From Candidatus Uhrbacteria bacterium (GTDB lineage Bacteria; Patescibacteriota; Patescibacteriia; 2-12-FULL-60-25): 11,279 nt of DNA. The stretch is from contig JAHFIK010000041.1 in NCBI GenBank assembly GCA_023246415.1, positions 1 through 11,279 of the forward strand. The letters are read 5' to 3'. Positions 6,678-10,876 of this stretch are shown here, piece after piece (the first letter of the stretch is position 1; each line of letters starts with the position of its first letter). The notes beneath the pieces are model-generated. The model had not been told where the DNA came from. It made no database searches and was given only the letters and a program-made list of their open reading frames with translations. A program made the translations under genes and the position numbers.

Positions 6678-7367
6678 TCACGCCACTTGAGCCATGTGAG
6701 ATCGGGTCCGTTCGAGATATTGTTCGAGCGGGAGGATCTGCTGGCGATATGGCCTGCGACTTCGGAATCGATACTCCGTGTTGTAGATCCGTTTGATCGC
6801 GGCGTCGTCTGGGTGATTCGCTTCGAGTTCCAAGAGGAACGGCGCGATACGCTCTGTTGGACGTGCGGTCAGTTGTGCGACCATGGAATCGGTCAGTCCA
6901 AGTTCCGTCAGATCCTCATGGACATCGACTGCGTTGATCTGCGACGAAGCCGCTGCGACGCGAGCGAACTGCTCGACTTCGGAGCGATCATTGAAACCGC
7001 ACACCGCGAGGTGTTCAACGGGTCCAAGTTGCTCGAGGAGGCCTTCGACGACCTGATCGGACATGTGATGACTCAGTGTTTCGTTGAACGAGAGCGGCGA
7101 AACAAGCACGAAGTCATCAATGTCATCGCGGTTCGTGGCATCGTCGGCATCAGAGCCGATGATGGGCAGATCCGGAGACAACGAAGAGAAATCCGGTACG
7201 TTCCGATCCGTGTCTGTTCCGTTGATGAGCCAGGCGACTCGAAATCCGTTGACGCGGAATCGAGCTCCAAGCGTTGTTGCGAGCTGTGCGTAGTAGGCTC
7301 CTTTCCGTTTGCCGAATGCGTTGCGGACGTGAATGTCGATTGGATTGAGAAAAAGGGCGACGTTCAT
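6678..7367 (-). CDS. Unknown protein, island family A, copy 2
   Basis: A 229-residue paralogue of the 5849-6496 product. The frame is open for 12 more codons upstream, but the ATG at 7367 is chosen because it aligns exactly with the paralogue's MNVALF start and sits 7 bases from a good -10 box; the longer form would begin at the -35 box. Conserved points are P9-x-D11, the helix-strand AYYAQLATTLG to VAWLING (24-50), AVCGFNDRSEV (121-131), EDLTELGL (151-158), IAPFLLELE (174-182) and the Arg/Tyr-rich end (RIYNTEYRFRSRRPY, 193-207). It carries a longer Asp-rich insert around 72-86 (SDADDATNRDDIDDF). Soluble, function unknown; an isochorismatase-like alpha/beta topology is only a guess. A 277-residue plus-strand reading frame overlaps it, but lacks paralogue support. 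Confidence 0.75.
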   Translation of the reverse strand: MNVALFLNPIDIHVRNAFGKRKGAYYAQLATTLGARFRVNGFRVAWLINGTDTDRNVPDFSSLSPDLPIIGSDADDATNRDDIDDFVLVSPLSFNETLSHHMSDQVVEGLLEQLGPVEHLAVCGFNDRSEVEQFARVAAASSQINAVDVHEDLTELGLTDSMVAQLTARPTERIAPFLLELEANHPDDAAIKRIYNTEYRFRSRRPYRQQILPLEQYLERTRSHMAQVA

Positions 7368-7374
7368 GGCTCGG

Positions 7375-7403
7375 ATTCTAAGCAAATTTGGCGAAAAAGT
7401 CAA
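7375..7403 (-). promoter_or_regulatory. Promoter of the 6678-7367 gene, leaderless
   Basis: On the minus strand TTGACT (7403-7398), a 17-base spacer, TAGAAT (7380-7375), then CCGAGCC and the ATG at 7367. Both boxes are one base from consensus. The predicted first transcribed base coincides with the start codon. Confidence 0.72.
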
Positions 7404-7418
7404 TATTTAGAGATTAGA

Positions 7419-7515
7419 GCATCCCCCTTCGCTCCGTCGGACGGAGCTTCGGGGGACGGGTTGATATATAGGCCAGTCCCCCGAAGCTCCGCATCAGCGG
7501 AGCGAAGGGGGATGC
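7419..7515. repeat. Inverted pair of REP-like CCCCC...GGGGG hairpins
   Basis: Arms 7419-7457 and 7476-7515 are near-perfect reverse complements, differing only in a 5-6 base middle, around an 18-base loop. Each arm can also fold alone: CCCCC, a three-base symmetric mismatch (TTC or GAA), GCTCCG, loop, CGGAGC, mismatch, GGGGG. This REP pair takes the place held by heptamer hairpins in the other modules. A related single unit lies inside scpB at 10796-10821. Confidence 0.9.
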
Positions 7516-7525
7516 CCTAAAAATA

Positions 7526-7560
7526 GAAAGCACCCGCACGGACGAAGCGCGAATGCTTTC
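7526..7560 (-). terminator. Probable terminator of the 7582 gene
   Basis: GAAAGCA (7526-7532) pairs with TGCTTTC (7554-7560), extended by a short CGC/GCG stem past a 2-base internal loop. On the minus strand it lies 21 bases after the stop and is followed by TATTTTTA. AGCACCC (7529-7535) could instead pair with GGGTGCT (7566-7572), an alternative fold that excludes the first. Confidence 0.65.
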
Positions 7561-7581
7561 CATGTGGGTGCTGAGGTCGAT

Positions 7582-8220
7582 CTATCTTTTTGGGTACCAC
7601 CAGGGTTCGATGATTGCCGGATGGCCGAAGCCGGTCAAGTCATGGACCGACTCGGGAGTCATCACGTATTTGCGAGCCCAATCCATGGCAGCTTCAAATG
7701 TTGAAAACGCTCTGAAATAGTCTCGGTCATTGAGTTGCATGTGACCGGGGATCGGCTCTTGATCAACGTACAGTGGATTGAGATTCAAGAGCTCGTGTTG
7801 ATCGCAAAGAACATTCACCCGGATGTCATTTTCGGAGGTGCCGACTTCCGTTGTGACGGTAATTCGTTCTTCCGTGGAACCGTGCATGACCTGTTTACCG
7901 AGGCCGATTTTGCGTTCCACGTATGACGAGATCGTTGTGATCATCGCTCCGTAATCGGTACGGAGTTCGCCGCTTCCAGAGATATGGCGGCCGTGGACGA
8001 GGTATGCACTTTTGGTTTCTGTGATGAGATCGCCTAAGTAGATGAGCGCGGCATTTCGCAGTGCTTTAGCTCGCTCCGAATTGCGATGCGAATAATTATC
8101 GGTATCCAAATGTCGTGGAACGAGAGTAAAGGCGAGCGATTGTATCGTGGTTGCCTGATTCGCGATCTCGCTTAGTTGATCTGCAGCATTGATGAGTCCT
8201 TTGATGTTGTTGAGGTTCAT
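7582..8220 (-). CDS. Unknown protein, island family B, copy 1
   Basis: A 212-residue soluble protein with no recognised family. The ATG at 8220 is chosen over an in-frame ATG at 8292 because AAAGGAAGG lies 5 bases upstream and because the longer form would begin downstream of the promoter but run through a leader hairpin. The N-terminal third is helical (NNIKGLINAADQLSEIANQA, then AKALRNAALIYLGDLI). The C-terminal part looks like beta strands (ERITVTTEV, DIRVNVLCD) followed by YFRAFSTFEAAMDWARKY (168-185) and TGFGHPAII (196-204). The FRAF...G-x-GHP-x2-I pattern recurs in the 8506-9096 product, suggesting distant paralogy. Leader, Shine-Dalgarno and terminator-like hairpin make it a complete single-gene unit. 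Confidence 0.72.
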   Translation of the reverse strand: MNLNNIKGLINAADQLSEIANQATTIQSLAFTLVPRHLDTDNYSHRNSERAKALRNAALIYLGDLITETKSAYLVHGRHISGSGELRTDYGAMITTISSYVERKIGLGKQVMHGSTEERITVTTEVGTSENDIRVNVLCDQHELLNLNPLYVDQEPIPGHMQLNDRDYFRAFSTFEAAMDWARKYVMTPESVHDLTGFGHPAIIEPWWYPKR

Positions 8221-8262
8221 TCGACCCTTCCTTTCGGTGTTGTTGTTTTGCCTGAAATCGAG

Positions 8263-8284
8263 CCGTCCAACCGGGGTTGGGCGG
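8263..8284 (-). promoter_or_regulatory. Leader hairpin of the 7582-8220 gene
   Basis: CCGTCCAACC (8263-8272) pairs with GGTTGGGCGG (8275-8284) with one wobble; the tip must open. It lies in the roughly 75-base leader between promoter and Shine-Dalgarno and could affect RNA stability or translation. No known riboswitch is recognised. Confidence 0.5.
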
Positions 8285-8300
8285 AAAATCAAGACCGAAG

Positions 8301-8329
8301 AGCATAGCAGATCCTGCAGAGAATGTCAA
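8301..8329 (-). promoter_or_regulatory. Promoter of the 7582-8220 gene
   Basis: On the minus strand a perfect TTGACA (8329-8324), a 17-base spacer ending TGC, and TATGCT (8306-8301): a full extended -10 promoter. Upstream of the -35, ATGCCTAG (8342-8335) matches the same word at the same spacing in front of the 8506-9096 gene. Confidence 0.8.
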
Positions 8330-8349
8330 GATAGCTAGGCATGTTGATG

Positions 8350-8426
8350 AGAGCACAGAGCACATGGCACAGAGCACGGGCTGATACCGGATCAGCCTGT
8401 GCTCTGTGCCATGTGCTCTGCGCTCT
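8350..8426. repeat. Long intergenic hairpin of GAGCACA heptamers, copy 2
   Basis: Arms 8350-8385 and 8391-8426 match at 34 of 36 positions with a 5-base loop. Units are GAGCACA, GAGCACA, TGGCACA, GAGCACG. The loop-proximal sequence resembles that at 6538-6613, while unit order differs, so the two are related but rearranged. Confidence 0.95.
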
Positions 8427-8433
8427 AAATTCA

Positions 8434-8479
8434 ATAGAGACACCCTCGCACGCCAAGTGGCGAGCAAAGATGTCTCTAT
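8434..8479 (-). terminator. Hairpin 26 bases after the stop of the 8506 gene
   Basis: Perfect 9-bp outer stem ATAGAGACA (8434-8442) with TGTCTCTAT (8471-8479) and an inner CTCGC/GCGAG stem. On the minus strand it begins 26 bases after the stop and is followed by TGAATTTAGAG; the T tract is weak. A further 6-bp stem (8490-8495 with 8500-8505) directly abuts the stop codon. Confidence 0.6.
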
Positions 8480-8505
8480 GAGGAGGGTGATCGTCTCGTG
8501 ACGAT

Positions 8506-9096
8506 TTAGTCGATTTGAATGGCTAGGGGATGGCCAAGTCCGCAATAGATCTGGACGCTGTCCGAGGCGATGGAGAGCTTGATTGATTGCTGACTGGCGT
8601 AGAGGACCGCGGTGTTTGATTTTGGAAATGCTCTGACGTTATCTTGGCCATTCTGAGTAATGGCGTAATTGCTGCTATCGAGTGGCAACGCAATTTCTCG
8701 TCCCCCGTTTATAGTCATGAGGACAACGTGGTTGACGAGATCAACGACGAATGAGCACGAATAATCCGAGAAGTCCGTTGTCGTGATCGTTCGTGGATGG
8801 AACGCGGAAACATCCATGACAACCAGTGTCTTTTTCGGTGATTCAAGCGTTCCGGATGTTCGCTCCAAAACGATACACGCATTGGATGTCGCACCAACGA
8901 TATCGGCGAGGAGCGAATCAATTGCAGCCTGCACGGTCTGTTTGAATTGTTCCGCATGGTCGACAACTTTTTCGAGGATCGACGTCTCGCGGATGGCTGG
9001 CTTCAGAATCGTTGCGAGATCAACGCCGGAGACTCTCTGGATTCCATTCAATTGCCGAATGAGCGAAAGGATTGCCTCAATTTGCTGGACGTTCAC
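8506..9096 (-). CDS. Unknown protein, island family B, copy 2
   Basis: A 196-residue soluble protein with a GTG start at 9096. The start is supported by AGGAGA 7 bases upstream; no in-frame ATG lies near. The N-terminal half is helical (NVQQIEAILSLIRQLNGI, then ILEKVVDHAEQFKQTVQAAI), the C-terminal half a series of strands (TLVVMDVSAF, SFVVDLVNHVVLMTI, REIALPL). The end carries VRAF (154-157), a run of alternating hydrophobic residues and CGLGHPLAI (185-193), echoing FRAF...GFGHPAII of the 7582-8220 product. Overall length and helix-then-strand order also agree, so I treat the two as distant paralogues, with moderate certainty. Function unknown. The promoter faces scpA across a 56-base gap, so the two units diverge. 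Confidence 0.72.
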   Translation of the reverse strand: MNVQQIEAILSLIRQLNGIQRVSGVDLATILKPAIRETSILEKVVDHAEQFKQTVQAAIDSLLADIVGATSNACIVLERTSGTLESPKKTLVVMDVSAFHPRTITTTDFSDYSCSFVVDLVNHVVLMTINGGREIALPLDSSNYAITQNGQDNVRAFPKSNTAVLYASQQSIKLSIASDSVQIYCGLGHPLAIQID

Positions 9097-9119
9097 GTTT
9101 GTTTCTCCTGCTCGAATCG

Positions 9120-9148
9120 CATCCCGTTTCGCATGATACGAAGGGATG
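9120..9148 (-). promoter_or_regulatory. Leader hairpin of the 8506-9096 gene
   Basis: CATCCC (9120-9125) pairs with GGGATG (9143-9148) and TTCG (9128-9131) with CGAA (9139-9142), with a 2-base bulge and a 7-base loop. It lies in the 65-base leader between promoter and Shine-Dalgarno, the same place as the leader hairpin of the 7582-8220 gene, though sequences differ. Confidence 0.5.
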
Positions 9149-9168
9149 GATTTGAATCTGCACCGGGA

Positions 9169-9197
9169 CTGTTACCATTTTTTATTGAAAATGTCAA
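9169..9197 (-). promoter_or_regulatory. Promoter of the 8506-9096 gene
   Basis: On the minus strand TTGACA (9197-9192), a 17-base spacer ending TGG, and TAACAG (9174-9169): perfect -35, weak -10 helped by the extended TG. ATGCCTAG (9210-9203) stands upstream of the -35 at the same spacing as in the 7582-8220 promoter. Confidence 0.7.
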
Positions 9198-9253
9198 GGT
9201 TTCTAGGCATTTCCCCCTTCCGTCCTGACCCCCCATCGCTTACTCTATAGACC

Positions 9254-9997
9254 ATGCCCACGGTGTTTCGGGTTGACCAATTTGAAGGGCCGCTCGACCT
9301 CCTCCTCCAGCTTGTGGAGAAGGAGGAGCTTGATATTACAGAGATCTCCCTCGCGGCCGTGGCAGAGCAGTATGTGCAGTATCTCAATACGAATAAGGGG
9401 AAGATTCCGGCAGAAGAGCTTGCGGATTTTTTGGTGATCGCGGCAAAGCTCGTCTTCTTAAAATCTCGTTTGCTCATCCCGAATCTGGATGAAGAGGTCC
9501 TTGATGAAGGTCCGGATCTCGCCACGCAATTACGTCTGTATCAGCGGTTCGTGGATGCCGCGCGGAAGATTGAAGTCCGGTGGAATGAAGGGCTCGTGTC
9601 GTACGCGCGGGATCGCCGTCCGGTGCGATCGCTGGAAAAGACATTCTCGCCCCCGCCGAGTGTCACGGTCGATACCCTGAAAGAGGTGATGGGGCGCGTG
9701 ATTGCGCGACTGACCCCGATTGTCCAATTGCCGCAAGCCGCAGTGCGTCGTGTTATCACGATTCAGGAGAAGATTTCGGAGCTTGCGAATCGGTTACGGT
9801 CAAAAACAAAAACAACATTCTCGCATTTCATCGCGCACGCAAAAGATCGTCAGGAGCGCGTCGTCTCGTTCCTCGCCCTGCTCGAACTCGTAAAGCAGCG
9901 CGTGATCAAAGTCGATCAGGCAAATCTCTTCGAAGAGATTGAGATTGCGGCACACGACCTCGACCGCCTCGCGGATTTGAAGATTGAATTTGTATGA
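9254..9997 (+). CDS. scpA: Segregation and condensation protein A
   Basis: Kleisin subunit of the SMC-ScpA-ScpB condensin that compacts and separates chromosomes. The 247-residue length is typical. The N-terminal domain that binds the SMC neck carries the family signature FEGPLDLLLQLVEKEELDITEI (10-31), then AEQYVQYL (37-44) and ADFLVIAAKLVFLKSRLLIP (57-76). The middle (100-150) is the linker/ScpB-binding region, and the C-terminal winged helix (about 175-247), with FLALLELVKQRVIKVDQANLF, binds the SMC head. The start fits the usual kleisin N terminus; no Shine-Dalgarno is visible and only weak -10 candidates (TACTCT, 9241-9246) lie just upstream. It directly precedes scpB, the usual order, but the gap is filled by a heptamer hairpin. 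Confidence 0.96.
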   Translation: MPTVFRVDQFEGPLDLLLQLVEKEELDITEISLAAVAEQYVQYLNTNKGKIPAEELADFLVIAAKLVFLKSRLLIPNLDEEVLDEGPDLATQLRLYQRFVDAARKIEVRWNEGLVSYARDRRPVRSLEKTFSPPPSVTVDTLKEVMGRVIARLTPIVQLPQAAVRRVITIQEKISELANRLRSKTKTTFSHFIAHAKDRQERVVSFLALLELVKQRVIKVDQANLFEEIEIAAHDLDRLADLKIEFV

Positions 9998-10003
9998 GTG
10001 AAG

Positions 10004-10078
10004 GAATTTAGAATTTAGAATTTAGAATTTGGAATGACGTACAGAAGAACCAAATTCCAAATTCCAAATTCCAAATTC
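10004..10078. repeat. Long intergenic hairpin of GAATTTA/CAAATTC heptamers (scpA-scpB)
   Basis: Arms 10004-10032 and 10050-10078 pair at 26 of 29 positions, with a 17-base loop. The left arm is GAATTTA three times and GAATTTG; the right arm is four exact CAAATTC units. It starts 6 bases after the scpA stop and ends 6 bases before the scpB ATG. The 28-base right arm recurs exactly inside scpB at 10743-10770. Confidence 0.95.
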
Positions 10079-10084
10079 TGCGTT

Positions 10085-10876
10085 ATGACCCTCGACCTCA
10101 CCCTTGAAGCCATCCTCTTTGCTGGAGCAAAAGTGTTCAGCACAAAACGTCTCGCAGAGCTCTCCGGAGCATCTGTGGAGGATGTTGATGCGGCACTGAC
10201 CCAGCTCGATGAGCGGCTCGCGTCTTCTTCGATCATGCTTCAGCGAGTGGGGAACGATGTTCAGCTCGTGACACGCCCGGAACATGTTGATGCGGTCAAG
10301 AAAGTTGCGACCGATGAAGTCACCGGAGAACTGACGCGTGCGTCGCTCGAGGCACTTACGATCCTCGCGTATCGCGGACCCCTCACGCGCCCGGAACTCG
10401 AGCAGATTCGCGGGGTGCATTCCTCAATCATTCTTCGCAACCTCGAACTGCGCGGCCTCATTGAAGAAAAAGAAGATACGCGTCTCGGTCAGCCGGTATA
10501 CGCGGTGACCTTCGATTTCATCCGTCACCTCGGCTTGAAGTCCGTTGAAGAACTTCCGAAATACGATGAGTTGCGCGGACACGAGAATGTCATGGATGTT
10601 CTCAAGGATCTCGAACAGCCATCGCAGATTGAAGAAGTAAAGGAGACGAAAGAAAATATCGCGACGCAACAGCAGGGGGAGAGCGAGTCACGAGTGATGA
10701 GTCATGAGGATTCGGAAGAAGCTGGAGATGCGTCCGAGTCCACAAATTCCAAATTCCAAATTCCAAATTCCGTCGAAGTCGCAACAACCGACTTGCCCCC
10801 CGAAGGCTTTGCGAAGGGGGGCGCAACGAGTACCGATTCTGCTACAATAGCTCCCACCGACGATCTCGTTGTATGA
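10085..10876 (+). CDS. scpB: Segregation and condensation protein B with repeat-derived tail
   Basis: Winged-helix partner of ScpA in the SMC condensin complex. Two winged-helix domains are seen: residues 1-80 (LTLEAILFAGAKVFSTKRLAEL) and about 85-165, holding the family signature LEALTILAYRGPLTRPELEQIRG (88-110), NLELRGLIEE and GQPVYAVTFDFIRHLGLKSVEELP. The domain ends near residue 178. Residues 180-263 form a low-complexity acidic tail not usual in the family, partly encoded by repeats: ESRVMSHED, NSKFQIPNS and PPEGFAKGG come from three repeat units. The ATG at 10085 is preferred to an in-frame ATG at 10034, because the latter would translate the intergenic hairpin and family proteins begin just before LEA. 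No Shine-Dalgarno. The stop overlaps the next start as ATGA. Confidence 0.95.
   Translation: MTLDLTLEAILFAGAKVFSTKRLAELSGASVEDVDAALTQLDERLASSSIMLQRVGNDVQLVTRPEHVDAVKKVATDEVTGELTRASLEALTILAYRGPLTRPELEQIRGVHSSIILRNLELRGLIEEKEDTRLGQPVYAVTFDFIRHLGLKSVEELPKYDELRGHENVMDVLKDLEQPSQIEEVKETKENIATQQQGESESRVMSHEDSEEAGDASESTNSKFQIPNSVEVATTDLPPEGFAKGGATSTDSATIAPTDDLVV
10685..10712 (+). repeat. Heptamer run GAGTCAT inside scpB
   Basis: Four degenerate heptamers in a row, GAGTCAC, GAGTGAT, GAGTCAT and GAGGATT, read in frame as part of the ScpB tail (about ESRVMSHED). Period and unit number equal those of one arm of the intergenic hairpins; no complementary arm is seen nearby. Confidence 0.65.
10743..10770 (+). 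repeat. Four exact CAAATTC heptamers inside scpB
   Basis: Twenty-eight bases identical to the right arm of the scpA-scpB hairpin (10051-10078), about 690 bases downstream in the same orientation. Translated in frame as NSKFQIPNS. The partner GAATTTG arm is missing, so this is a single-arm copy. Confidence 0.9.
10796..10821 (+). repeat. REP-like hairpin unit inside scpB
   Basis: CCCCCC and GGGGGG flank GAAGGCTTTGCGAA, giving a stem with a GAA/GAA symmetric mismatch, the same design as each half of the inverted pair at 7419-7515. It is read in frame as PPEGFAKGG in the ScpB tail. Confidence 0.75.
10840..10848 (+). promoter_or_regulatory. Possible extended -10 promoter for the carboxypeptidase gene
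   Basis: TGCTACAAT is a near-perfect extended -10 lying in the last codons of scpB, 24 bases before the next ATG. No convincing -35 is present. It would allow separate transcription of the downstream gene. Confidence 0.35.

Noticed and set aside
7368..7403. Longer start (7403) for the second family A gene
   Set aside because: The start codon would overlap the -35 box, and the paralogue aligns from the ATG at 7367.
6687..7520. 277-codon plus-strand reading frame opposite the second family A gene
   Set aside because: It lacks a ribosome site and promoter, its product looks like a random antisense translation, and the minus strand here has a clear paralogue, a promoter and an end hairpin. It also runs into the REP pair.
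8221..8292. Longer start (8292) for the first family B gene
   Set aside because: The ATG at 8220 has a strong Shine-Dalgarno, and the added residues would come from the leader hairpin region.
5794..9210. Integron cassette array
   Set aside because: Unidirectional genes separated by hairpins suggest it, but no attC core sites or integrase are seen, and the same hairpin class separates housekeeping genes.
10004..10078. CRISPR-like array of short repeats
   Set aside because: Seven-base units without spacers, arranged as two inverted arms; no repeat-spacer pattern and no cas genes.
10034..10084. Longer ScpB starting at 10034
   Set aside because: The extra 17 residues are translated hairpin repeat and the family normally starts just before the first winged helix; the ATG at 10085 fits.
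39..10876. Alternative genetic code (UGA as glycine) as in Gracilibacteria
   Set aside because: UGA ends recO, the lipoprotein gene, scpA, scpB and the second family A gene at sensible places, and no gene needs UGA read-through.
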